Source: an uncultured Pseudomonadales bacterium (GTDB taxonomy: Bacteria > Pseudomonadota > Gammaproteobacteria > Pseudomonadales > Azotimanducaceae). Taken from it: a stretch of DNA of 64,000 nt. The notes beneath the pieces were generated by a model. The model saw only the letters and a program-made list of their open reading frames with translations. It did no database searches and was not told where the DNA came from. Both the position numbers and the translations under genes were made by a program. Shown here piece after piece: positions 1 to 8,785 of this stretch; within the stretch, counting starts at the first letter, position 1, and each line of letters starts with the position of its first letter. The DNA is taken from positions 372,001 to 436,000 of the forward strand of contig CATOTI010000003.1 in the NCBI GenBank assembly GCA_951813295.1, written 5' to 3'.

Positions 1-257
1 GTCAGCGCGCGTGCGCGAAGCGGAATCTTGAATGCGCGGTGCTCGCGTTCGATGGCGAGGAAAGGTGGGGTTGCCTCATCGGGGCGTGGGTACGCGAAGA
101 CGATGACTTCGACCGTGAACCACGCGCGTTCGAAAAAGGCGTCCTGGTCGAACTCGGCCGCACGTGCGGCGCCGGACAGAAACGCCAAGAGGGTCGCCAG
201 CAGGCACGTGCCGAAGCGCGCGCGGCAGGTGGGGTGACGTTGGCCGTCCGGCGTCAC
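1..257 (-). CDS. csiV: CsiV-like periplasmic protein (partial, N-terminal part)
   Basis: The reading frame starts at a GTG whose last two bases lie in the mfd stop codon (GTGA overlap), so it is probably translationally coupled to mfd. It runs off the left edge after 85 codons. The product has a basic N-terminus, a hydrophobic stretch (LLATLLAFLSGAARA, a plausible signal peptide) and then WFTVEVIVFAYPRP, which resembles the start of the CsiV family of peptidoglycan-associated periplasmic proteins. From general knowledge, csiV is often encoded just downstream of mfd in Gammaproteobacteria, which fits. Only the first third or so is visible, so the family call rests on this motif and the neighbourhood. 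Confidence 0.7.
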   Translation of the reverse strand, partial: MTPDGQRHPTCRARFGTCLLATLLAFLSGAARAAEFDQDAFFERAWFTVEVIVFAYPRPDEATPPFLAIEREHRAFKIPLRARAL

Positions 258-3200
258 GCGGCCTCGGCGTTCGAGAGATGTTCGAGCACGTTTTCGACGA
301 ACTCGAAACGCTTCTCGACCTCCTCGAGCTCCGCGGTGATTCTGAGCCGTGTGGCATCGGCCAACTGATAAGTCGAGGGATAGGACTGCACCAGACGGAC
401 CAGGCGTATCGGATCGGCCGAGGTTTCCGGGCCGAATTCGAGGCGCCCCCCGCGCGGGCCGACGTCGACCTTCGCGACGCCGAGGGCCGACGACTTGAGT
501 TTCAACTCCATCGTGCGGAACAGGTTCTTGACGGAATCGGGCAGCAGACCGAACCGATCGATCATTTCGATCTTGAGGTCGTCGAGGGTTTCGGTATCAA
601 GCGCATTGTTGATGCGTTTGTAGAGGATGAGTCGAGCGTGCACGTCGGATAGGTAATGTTCCGGGATCAGCGAGGGTGCGTGCAGGTCGACCTCGTGCAC
701 GGTCTTGAGCGGTTTTTCGATGTCCGGGGTTTTGCCTGCCTTGATTGCCTGGACGGCGCGCTCGAGCATTTCCATGTAGAGCGAGAACCCGATCGTCTCT
801 ATCTGGCCGCTTTGATCCTCGCCCAGGAGTTCGCCTGCGCCGCGAATCTCGAGATCGTGGGTTGCCAGCGTGAAGCCGATCCCCAGCTCGCCGGACGCCT
901 CGATCGCGTCGAGGCGCTTCTTCGCGTCCTCGGTCATGGCCTTGGGATGTGGCGTCAGAAGATAGGCGAACGCCTGGCGGGACGAACGCCCGACCCGTCC
1001 GCGGAGCTGATGGAGCTGGGCCAGGCCGAAGCGATCGGCACGTTCGATGACGATCGTGTTCGCGTTGGAGACGTCGATGCCGTTCTCGATGATCGTCGAG
1101 CACACGAGGACGTTGACCGAGCGGTGGTAGAAGTCCGCCATCACCTGTTCGAGTTGACGTTTGGGCATCTGACCGTGAGCGACACCGACACGTGCTTCCG
1201 GGATCAGGTCGGCCAATTCGCCGGCAGTGTTCTCGATCGTCTTCACTTCGTTGTGGAGGTAGAAGACCTGGCCGCCGCGTGCGAGTTCGCGCGTGATGGC
1301 TTCTTTGACGAGACCGCGGCGGTGGCGAGCGACGAAGGTCTTGATCGACAGACGGCGGGCCGGTGGCGTGGCGATGATCGACAGATCCCGCATGCCGCTC
1401 ATCGCGAGGTTCAGCGTTCTCGGGATCGGCGTCGCCGTGAGCGCGAGCACGTCGCAGTTCGCGCGCAGCGCTTTCAGTTGCTCCTTCTGACGTACCCCGA
1501 AGCGGTGCTCCTCGTCGATGATGATGAGACCGAGGTCCTTGAACGAAAAATCTGTGCCGAGCAGGCGATGGGTGCCGATGACGATGTCGACGGTGCCCGC
1601 TCGAGCGCGTTGGGCGACGGCACGAATTTCCTTGTCTGCACGCATCCGTGAGACCACCTCGATCTCGACCGGCCATTCGGCGAATCGGTCGCGGAACGAC
1701 TCGAAATGCTGTTGGGCCAGAAGCGTCGTCGGCACCAGCAGCGCCACTTGTTTGTGGTTCTGGCACGCGACGTAGGCGGCGCGCATGGCCACCTCGGTCT
1801 TGCCGAAGCCCACGTCGCCACAGATCAGCCGATCGGTTGCTTTACTGCTTGTGAGGTCTTCGACGACCGCGTCGATGGCGCTCGCCTGATCGGGCGTGAC
1901 GTCGAACGGAAACTGCTCACAGAAACGGAAGAAGTCGTCGTCGGGCGATTCGAACTCGAAACTCCTGGCCGCTTCGCGCCGGGCGTAGATGTCCAACAGC
2001 TCGACGGCGACGTCATGCGCTTTTTCCGCGGCGCGTTTCTTCGCTTTCTCCCATTGATCGGATCCGAGCCGGTGCAGCGGAGCAGTCTCTTCGTCCGCAC
2101 CGGAATAGCGCGAGATGAGGTGCAGCGACGTGACGGGTACGTAGAGCTTTGCTTCGTCGGCGTATTCGAGCTCGAGGAACTCCTGCTTCGCGTCGTCGAT
2201 GCTCAAGGTCGTGAGACCTCGATACCGGCCGACGCCATGATCGAGATGCACGACGGGTGAACCGAGGTGCAGTTCGGAGAGATTCTTGACGACGAGATCC
2301 GGGTCGACGCCGCGGCGACGCTCGCGCGCGACGCTCGCTTCTGATCTGTGCCCGAGGATTTCGGTTTCCGTTATCACGGCCATCTCGTCTGCCCAGAGCC
2401 CGCGATCGATCGGTGCGACCGTGATCGCCAGCGGCGTCGCGCCGCGCGTGAACGCGGCGAAATCGTCGACGTCGCTTGCGTTCAGGCCGTAGCGCCTCAG
2501 GAAATCATCGAGGTGTGCGCGACGCCCGGCCGTTTCGGCTGTGAGGAGCACCGGCACGCCTGCGTTGGCGGTGAAGGCACGCAGCTTCGCCACCGCGTCC
2601 TGGGCGCGATGATTCGCATCGACATCAGGCAGCGGACGTCCCGCGAAGGTGACATTGTGTCTGTCATGTTCGGCATTGAGGTCGAGAGCGATCCGGGCGT
2701 GCGCGTTCAGGCCCTGACGAACCTCGTCGAGATTCAGGTAGATCGCTTTCGGCGGCAGGATCGGGCGTTCGATATCGTGGCGGAGGGACTCGAAGCGTGC
2801 GTTGATCGACGTCTGCAGCCTGTTGCCTCGCTCGAAGAGTTCGTCGTCGAGTACGAACACGGCGTCGTCCGGGATGTAGTCGAAAAGTGTCGCCGTCTTG
2901 TCGAAGAAAAGCGGCAGGTAATACTCGACGCCTTGCGAGGCGAGCCCGGAACTGACGTCCTGGTAGACCTGGCAGCGGCGGACGTCGACATCGAACGTGC
3001 GATGCCAGGCGTCACGAAAACGAGCGATGCCGTCCCGGTCGAGCGGGACCTCGTGCGCCGGGAGGATTTGCACGGTCTCGACCGTCTCGATGGTTCGTTG
3101 CGTTTCCGCGTCGAACGTTCGCAGCGACTCGATTTCGTCGTCGAAGAGATCGATTCGCACGGGTGCTTTCGAACCCGAGGAGAAGATGTCGACGAGCGAG

Positions 3201-3700
3201 CCGCGCACCGCGAACTCACCATGTTCATTGACCGTTTCGACGCTGACGTAGCCGGCTTGAACGAGGCGTTCGCGTTCCGCCTCGAGGTCGAAGGTCGCGC
3301 CGACGTCGAGGAGGAGGGCTTTGCTGCGCACATATTCCGTCGGTGCCAGACGTTGAATCAGTGTGCCGATCGGCACGACCAGAACACCACGACGCATCGT
3401 CGGCAGCTCATAGAGCGTCTCGATGCGTTCGGAGACGATGTCCTGGTGCGGTGAGAAGTTGTCGTAAGGCAACGTCTCCCATTCGGGGAAAAGCCGTACG
3501 TCGAGGTCGTCGGCGTAGAACGACAGTTCGTTGCCGAGGCGATGCGCGTGTTCCGTGTCGCGTGCGAGGAAAACGAAGAGCGACTGCTCGCTTTTCAGGA
3601 TCCTCGCGAGTTCGAAGCTGGCGGCTGATCCGTTGAAGCCTTGCCAGTAGTTGACCTGCGTGCGGGCAGGGATCGTGAGTTCGGGTCGGCTCTCAAGCAT
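254..3700 (-). CDS. mfd: Transcription-repair coupling factor Mfd
   Basis: A DNA translocase that removes RNA polymerase stalled at lesions and recruits UvrA. At 1148 residues it has the same length as the E. coli protein. The N-terminal third is the UvrB-like module (for example FPEWETLPYDNFSPHQD near residues 71-87). A CarD-like RNA polymerase interaction domain follows (VVHLDHGVGRYRG near 483-495). The superfamily 2 motor has Walker A GDVGFGKTE at 628-636 and DEEH at 729-732, with TATPIPRT and QLRGRVGRS further on. The C-terminal domain is complete. The start lies 236 bp from the divergent GltD-like gene; the csiV-like gene overlaps its stop. Confidence 0.98.
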   Translation of the reverse strand: MLESRPELTIPARTQVNYWQGFNGSAASFELARILKSEQSLFVFLARDTEHAHRLGNELSFYADDLDVRLFPEWETLPYDNFSPHQDIVSERIETLYELPTMRRGVLVVPIGTLIQRLAPTEYVRSKALLLDVGATFDLEAERERLVQAGYVSVETVNEHGEFAVRGSLVDIFSSGSKAPVRIDLFDDEIESLRTFDAETQRTIETVETVQILPAHEVPLDRDGIARFRDAWHRTFDVDVRRCQVYQDVSSGLASQGVEYYLPLFFDKTATLFDYIPDDAVFVLDDELFERGNRLQTSINARFESLRHDIERPILPPKAIYLNLDEVRQGLNAHARIALDLNAEHDRHNVTFAGRPLPDVDANHRAQDAVAKLRAFTANAGVPVLLTAETAGRRAHLDDFLRRYGLNASDVDDFAAFTRGATPLAITVAPIDRGLWADEMAVITETEILGHRSEASVARERRRGVDPDLVVKNLSELHLGSPVVHLDHGVGRYRGLTTLSIDDAKQEFLELEYADEAKLYVPVTSLHLISRYSGADEETAPLHRLGSDQWEKAKKRAAEKAHDVAVELLDIYARREAARSFEFESPDDDFFRFCEQFPFDVTPDQASAIDAVVEDLTSSKATDRLICGDVGFGKTEVAMRAAYVACQNHKQVALLVPTTLLAQQHFESFRDRFAEWPVEIEVVSRMRADKEIRAVAQRARAGTVDIVIGTHRLLGTDFSFKDLGLIIIDEEHRFGVRQKEQLKALRANCDVLALTATPIPRTLNLAMSGMRDLSIIATPPARRLSIKTFVARHRRGLVKEAITRELARGGQVFYLHNEVKTIENTAGELADLIPEARVGVAHGQMPKRQLEQVMADFYHRSVNVLVCSTIIENGIDVSNANTIVIERADRFGLAQLHQLRGRVGRSSRQAFAYLLTPHPKAMTEDAKKRLDAIEASGELGIGFTLATHDLEIRGAGELLGEDQSGQIETIGFSLYMEMLERAVQAIKAGKTPDIEKPLKTVHEVDLHAPSLIPEHYLSDVHARLILYKRINNALDTETLDDLKIEMIDRFGLLPDSVKNLFRTMELKLKSSALGVAKVDVGPRGGRLEFGPETSADPIRLVRLVQSYPSTYQLADATRLRITAELEEVEKRFEFVENVLEHLSNAEAA

Positions 3701-3936
3701 CGGAAATCTTTCTCGTCTCGCGTTGGTTGTAGTTGCTGGTCTGAGATGCGGGAAATCGCCGACGTTCTAGCGCCCACGCGAGCGCTTTCCCGCAAAACGA
3801 AACTGCTGGCGAATGATAGTCGTATCAACCTAGAATGCCGTGGTTTCAAGCGTCGAAAATTTGAACGAAACCCTTCGAGCCGGGACGCAGGTATGTGCCA
3901 TCGAAGTGGGGTCGTAGTTGCCTATAAGCGACTTTT

Positions 3937-5721
3937 ATGAAACCAACTGATATTGCTGATCCGAACTACTTCCACAAGGTAGTTGATTGCCAATGGGCGT
4001 GTCCCGCCCACACCCCCGTCCCAGAGTACATTCGGTTGATCGCGGAAGAGCGATACACCGAAGCGTACATGATCAATTGGGACTCGAACGTCTTCCCCGG
4101 CATCCTCGGCCGGACATGCGACCGACCTTGCGAACCCGCCTGTCGTCGCGTGCGCACGGAAGAAAAGCCCGTGGCGATTTGTCGCTTGAAACGTGTAGCG
4201 GCTGATCACAAAGGCGACATCAGCGCCTATCTGCCACGGGTACCCGAGCAGAAAAACGGAAAACGCATCGCGCTCATCGGTGCCGGACCTGCGTCACTCG
4301 CCGTCGCGCGAGATCTGCTGCCGTTCGGTTACGAGATCGACATGTTCGATCGCGATCCGGGCGGCGGCGGCATGATGCGTAGCCAGATCCCGGCGTTCCG
4401 GCTGCCCGCGGACGTGCTTGAAGAAGAGGTCGACCTGATCGTCGATATGGGCGTCAACGCGACGTACAACTGCGACATCACGAGCATGAAAGAGATGCTC
4501 GAGCGCGACTACGACGCGTACTTCGTCGGCACGGGCGCGCCGCGCGGACGGGATCTCGATCTACCGGGCCGCAAAGAAGTCGGCGAGCACATTTCGATCG
4601 GTATCGACTGGCTGTCGAGCGTTGCTTTCGGCCATACGACGTCGATCTCGGGCAAAGTCATCGTGATGGGTGGTGGTAACACGGCCATGGACTGCTGCCG
4701 TACGTCGCAGCGGCTCGGCGCCGAAAGCGTCACGGTCGTCGTTCGATCCGGTTTCGAGGTGATGAAAGCCTCGGAATGGGAAAAAGAAGACGCGATGGCC
4801 GAAGGCATTCCGATCATCAACAACCGCCCGCCGAAAGAATTCGTTCACGAGAACGGCAAACTCAAGGGCATCATCTTCGAGTGCGTGAAGCCCGTCGAAG
4901 GCGAGAACGGGCGCCTGCGCTATGTCCCGACGGGCGATCCCGATGTCTTCATGGAGTGCGACCACGTCCTCATGGCGATCGGGCAGGACAACCATTGTCC
5001 GTGGATCGAGCGCGACATCGGGCTCGAGTTCGACAAGTGGGACTGCCCCGTGCTCGACGAGGTCACGTTCCAATCCACGCATCCCAAAGTCTTTTTCGGC
5101 GGTGATTCGGCGTTTGGCCCCGAAAACATCATCTGGGCCTCGGCCCACGCGCATCAGGCGGCGATCTCGATCCATCTGTTCTGCCAAGGCAAGGATCTGA
5201 AGGCCGATCGACCGCCGGAAGGCGTCAACCTCCTCAGCCAGAAGATGGGCGTGCACCAATGGAGTTACGACGCTGAGCACGACGCGTCGGCACGCTACCT
5301 CGTACCGCATGCCGAAAAGAGACGCTCGCTCGAAAACATCAAAATCGAGGTCGAACTCGGTTTCGACGAAAAACTAGGCCTCCAGGAAGCGCAGCGTTGT
5401 CTGAACTGCGACGTTCAGACGGTGTTCACCGAAAACCTCTGCATCGAATGTGACGCCTGCGTCGACATCTGTCCGATGGACTGCATCACATTCACCGACA
5501 ACGCCGAGGAAGAGCAGCTACGCACGATCCTCATGGCGCCGGCCGACAACAGCGAACAGGACCTCTACGTATCCGAGGACCTGCTCACGGGCCGCGTCAT
5601 GGTGAAGGACGAAGACGTCTGCTTGCATTGCGGACTTTGTGCCGAGCGTTGCCCGACGAACGCCTGGGATATGCAGAAGTCCATCATTCACGTGCCGCAA
5701 CTGGGGTCCTTCGCCGAATGA
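3937..5721 (+). CDS. GltD-like FAD/NAD(P) oxidoreductase with C-terminal 4Fe-4S ferredoxin domain
   Basis: A 594-residue flavoprotein built like the glutamate synthase small subunit/NfnB family. The N-terminus holds a Cys-rich Fe-S region (CQWACPAHTPVPEY; GRTCDRPCEPACRR). FAD binding is seen as ALIGAGPASLAVARDL and NAD(P)H binding as VMGGGNTAMDCC. At the C-terminus are two ferredoxin-type clusters (CIECDACVDICPMDC and CLHCGLCAERCP), an extension absent from ordinary GltD. The stop overlaps the next start as ATGA, and the downstream genes encode a 2-oxoacid:acceptor oxidoreductase, so I infer that it moves electrons between that enzyme and NAD(P)H. No Shine-Dalgarno is visible. A TATAAG hexamer lies only 8 nt before the ATG, so the transcript may be leaderless. 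Confidence 0.9.
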   Translation: MKPTDIADPNYFHKVVDCQWACPAHTPVPEYIRLIAEERYTEAYMINWDSNVFPGILGRTCDRPCEPACRRVRTEEKPVAICRLKRVAADHKGDISAYLPRVPEQKNGKRIALIGAGPASLAVARDLLPFGYEIDMFDRDPGGGGMMRSQIPAFRLPADVLEEEVDLIVDMGVNATYNCDITSMKEMLERDYDAYFVGTGAPRGRDLDLPGRKEVGEHISIGIDWLSSVAFGHTTSISGKVIVMGGGNTAMDCCRTSQRLGAESVTVVVRSGFEVMKASEWEKEDAMAEGIPIINNRPPKEFVHENGKLKGIIFECVKPVEGENGRLRYVPTGDPDVFMECDHVLMAIGQDNHCPWIERDIGLEFDKWDCPVLDEVTFQSTHPKVFFGGDSAFGPENIIWASAHAHQAAISIHLFCQGKDLKADRPPEGVNLLSQKMGVHQWSYDAEHDASARYLVPHAEKRRSLENIKIEVELGFDEKLGLQEAQRCLNCDVQTVFTENLCIECDACVDICPMDCITFTDNAEEEQLRTILMAPADNSEQDLYVSEDLLTGRVMVKDEDVCLHCGLCAERCPTNAWDMQKSIIHVPQLGSFAE

Positions 5722-7541
5722 CGACATACAACGACTTTGTCATCCGCTTCGCCAACGTCAACGGCTCGGGGTCGGCCTCGGCGAATGGCATGTTCGCGAA
5801 AGCGCTGTTTCGTATGGGCATACCCGTTGCGACGCGCAATATCTTTCCGTCGAACATCGAAGGTCTACCGACCTGGTTCGAAGTCCGCGTTTCGGAACAC
5901 GGCTATCTCGGACGACGGGAAGGTACCGACATCATGGTCGCGATGAACGCCGAGACGTTCGCCGAGGACATCGAGTCGATCGTGCCGGGCGGGTTCCTGG
6001 TCTATGACAATTCGAAGGAGTTGCCGCCCGACTTCCGTCGCGACGATATCGAACTCATCGGTGTGCCTATTTCGGAACTCGTTCTTCCGGAGTTCGATAA
6101 TCCGAAGAACCGGGGGCTCTTCCGCAACATCGTGTACCTCGGTGCACTATCGGCGCTCATCAACATCGATTTCGACGTCATCACCGGAATGGTGTCTGCA
6201 CAGTTCAAGGGAAAGGATGCGCTGATCGCGCCGAACATCCACGCCCTCGAGATCGGTCGCAATTACGCGTTCGACTACCTCGATTGTCCTCTGCCGATTC
6301 AGGTCCGCCATTCCGACGCCGTCGGTGATCGCATTCTGGTCGACGGCAACGCGGCCGCGGCCCTCGGGTCGATCTACGGTGGCGCGACGGTCTGCGCGTG
6401 GTACCCGATTACGCCCTCGACGAGCGTCGCGGAGGCGTTCGAGCTGCATTGCAACCGCCTGCGGATCGACCCCGATACCGACGAGCGGAATTTCGCGATC
6501 ATCCAGGCAGAGGACGAACTCGCCGCAATGGGGATCGTGATCGGCGCGGGCTGGAATGGCGCGCGTGCGATGACCGCGACCAGCGGCCCAGGCATATCGC
6601 TGATGACGGAGTTCCTCGGCCTCGCTTACTTTGCCGAGATTCCCGCCGTGCTATGGGACATCCAGCGCTCGGGCCCGTCGACCGGCATGCCGACGCGGAC
6701 CCAGCAAGGCGATCTCATTTCGTCGGCGTACGCGAGCCATGGTGATACCAAACACCCGCTGCTGTTTCCGTCGACACCAAAGGAATGCTTCGACTTCGGC
6801 GCCGACGCGCTCGATCTGGCGGATCGGCTACAGACCCCGATTCTCGTGCTATCGGACCTCGAACTGGGGATGAACGACAGCCTCTCGGATCCTTTCGCGT
6901 GGGACGACGAACGGCGTTATGACCGCGGCAAGGTCCTCTCGGCCAACGATCTCGACGAGATCGAGCGCTTCGGGCGGTATCTCGACGTGGACGGCGACGG
7001 CATCGGCTATCGAACCTATCCCGGCACGCATCCGTCGAAGGGTGCGTTCTTCACCCGCGGTACGTCGCGGGATGAATACGCAACGTATACCGAGAAGCCC
7101 GAGGCGTATGTCGACAACATGAACCGCCTGCTGCTCAAGTGGGAGACGGCGAAGACGCTCGTCCCGGGACCAATCATCGAATCGTCCGGTCGGCGCGCCG
7201 GCATCATGTTCTACGGCACCACGGCTTCACCCATGCCTGAAGCGCTCGATCGCCTGACGGACGATGGTGTTCAGCTCGACACGATGCGGATCCGATCCTT
7301 TCCGTTTTCGGAATCCGTGCAGGAGTTCATCGACTCTCACGAGATCCTATTCCTTGCCGAGCAGAATCGTGATGCGCAGATGAAGACATTGCTCGTCAAC
7401 GAACTCGGCATCGACCCCGCTCGAATCATCTCCGTGCTCTATTTCGGCGGCTTCTCGATCAGCGCCGACACGATTCACGAGCAGGTGATCGAGTACTTCG
7501 AATCCAACAACCTCGCACGACTCGAGGAAGTCCGCTCATGA
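5718..7541 (+). CDS. korA: 2-oxoacid:acceptor oxidoreductase, fused gamma-alpha subunit
   Basis: The start is the ATG overlapping the previous stop (ATGA); upstream in-frame codons would only read into the neighbour. The 607-residue product begins with the gamma domain (FVIRFANVNGSGSASANGMFAKAL) and continues into the alpha/pyrimidine-binding domain with the family signature WYPITPSTS. A C-terminal transketolase-like segment follows. With KorB it would catalyse CoA- and TPP-dependent oxidative decarboxylation of a 2-oxoacid, most likely 2-oxoglutarate, to acyl-CoA with reduction of ferredoxin. The substrate is inferred from family only. Subunit order GltD-like, KorGA, KorB with four-base overlaps indicates one operon. 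Confidence 0.92.
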   Translation: MTTYNDFVIRFANVNGSGSASANGMFAKALFRMGIPVATRNIFPSNIEGLPTWFEVRVSEHGYLGRREGTDIMVAMNAETFAEDIESIVPGGFLVYDNSKELPPDFRRDDIELIGVPISELVLPEFDNPKNRGLFRNIVYLGALSALINIDFDVITGMVSAQFKGKDALIAPNIHALEIGRNYAFDYLDCPLPIQVRHSDAVGDRILVDGNAAAALGSIYGGATVCAWYPITPSTSVAEAFELHCNRLRIDPDTDERNFAIIQAEDELAAMGIVIGAGWNGARAMTATSGPGISLMTEFLGLAYFAEIPAVLWDIQRSGPSTGMPTRTQQGDLISSAYASHGDTKHPLLFPSTPKECFDFGADALDLADRLQTPILVLSDLELGMNDSLSDPFAWDDERRYDRGKVLSANDLDEIERFGRYLDVDGDGIGYRTYPGTHPSKGAFFTRGTSRDEYATYTEKPEAYVDNMNRLLLKWETAKTLVPGPIIESSGRRAGIMFYGTTASPMPEALDRLTDDGVQLDTMRIRSFPFSESVQEFIDSHEILFLAEQNRDAQMKTLLVNELGIDPARIISVLYFGGFSISADTIHEQVIEYFESNNLARLEEVRS

Positions 7542-8593
7542 CGTTCGTCGCAAAACCCAAAACGCACCATCCGCTGCTCCAGGTCAACGATCTGGGCCTG
7601 GTTCGACGCGCCTACGAAGGTTCTGTCTCGACCCTTTGTGCGGGTTGCGGCCACGACTCGGTTTCAGCGGCGATCGTCCAGGCGTGTGCCGAAGCATCGA
7701 TTCCGCCGCACCGTTTCGCCAAGGTTTCCGGTATCGGCTGCTCCTCGAAGACGCCGAGCTATTTCCTCGGCAACTCGCACGGTTTCAACTCCGTACACGG
7801 ACGCATGCCGTCGGTCGCGACCGGCGCGAATCTGGCCAATCGCAGCCTCTATGCGATCGGTGTGTCGGGCGACGGTGATAGCGCGTCGATCGGTCTCGGT
7901 CAGTTCGCGCATATCGTGCGGCGCCGGATCAACATGCTCTACATCGTGGACAACAACGGGACCTACGGGCTCACCAAGGGCCAGTTCTCGGCCACGAACG
8001 ACCGCGGCTCGACGAACAAGAAAGGTGTACCGAACCTCTACGAGCCCATTGATATGGTCTCGATGGCTTTGCAGATCGGGGCGAGCTTCGTTGCGAGATC
8101 GTTCTCCGGCGACAAAGGCCAGCTCGTTCCGTTGATCAAGGCAGCGCTTTCGCACAAGGGATTTGCGTTCATCGACGTCATCTCGCCGTGTGTCGCGTTC
8201 AACAATCACAACGGATCGACGAAATCCTACGAGTACACGCGTGGTAACTCCGGCAGCGTCGTCGCCGCCGATTGGATCGACAAGCACGAAGAAATCACGG
8301 CCGACTACGATCCCGGCACCACCGAGGACGTCACGATGCCGGACGGCTCGACATTGCGTCTATCGAAGCTTGCCGAGGATTACGACCCCTACGATCGGGT
8401 CCGCGCGCTGACCTACGTTCAGGAAGGTCAGGAGCGTGGTGAGGTCGTGACGGGTCTTCTGTACGTCGACCGCGACGCGGTCGACTGCCACGACATTCTC
8501 GGCACCACCGAGACGCCGTTGAACGCGCTCGACGAACGCACGCTCTGCCCGGGTAGCGATGCGCTCGAGCAGGTCAACCAATCGTTCCGCTAA
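7538..8593 (+). CDS. korB: 2-oxoacid:acceptor oxidoreductase beta subunit (TPP-binding)
   Basis: A 351-residue TPP-binding subunit that begins inside the korA stop (ATGA). It shows LCAGCGHDSV near the N-terminus, KVSGIGCSSKTP, and the TPP/Mg pair GDGDSASIG with VDNNGTYGLTKGQ. The four-cysteine Fe-S binding set of this family is represented by CAGC and later cysteines. It completes the heterodimeric enzyme with the fused KorGA. The 192 bp after it lead to a separate promoter for GAPDH. Confidence 0.93.
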   Translation: MTFVAKPKTHHPLLQVNDLGLVRRAYEGSVSTLCAGCGHDSVSAAIVQACAEASIPPHRFAKVSGIGCSSKTPSYFLGNSHGFNSVHGRMPSVATGANLANRSLYAIGVSGDGDSASIGLGQFAHIVRRRINMLYIVDNNGTYGLTKGQFSATNDRGSTNKKGVPNLYEPIDMVSMALQIGASFVARSFSGDKGQLVPLIKAALSHKGFAFIDVISPCVAFNNHNGSTKSYEYTRGNSGSVVAADWIDKHEEITADYDPGTTEDVTMPDGSTLRLSKLAEDYDPYDRVRALTYVQEGQERGEVVTGLLYVDRDAVDCHDILGTTETPLNALDERTLCPGSDALEQVNQSFR

Positions 8594-8702
8594 ACGCCAG
8601 CAGCTAAGCCGCGCGCGAGCACCCGTTCGGCCGTCATCGGTCGGACGGCGTGCGAATTGCCCTCGTTACCCGCAATCGGGTAAGAACCTTGCACTTTCGC
8701 CT

Positions 8703-8730
8703 TTGACACCACGTTTTGCGTGTCGATAAT
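8703..8730 (+). promoter_or_regulatory. Sigma-70-type promoter upstream of the GAPDH gene
   Basis: A perfect TTGACA (8703-8708) is followed by a 16-bp spacer and GATAAT (8725-8730). This predicts transcription from about 8737, giving a leader of roughly 50 nt before the GTG start at 8786. The start is preceded by GGGAGGAA at 8771-8778. It is the clearest promoter on this side of the window and indicates strong separate expression from the korAB operon. Confidence 0.75.
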
Positions 8731-8785
8731 TCGCTACGCCAGCGAGAGCGCTGGCAAAAAACTCGATATCGGGAGGAATTGATCA

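Noticed and set aside
656..3454. Several long plus-strand frames opposite mfd
   Set aside because: They are GC-rich shadow frames. mfd is full length with all motifs on the minus strand.
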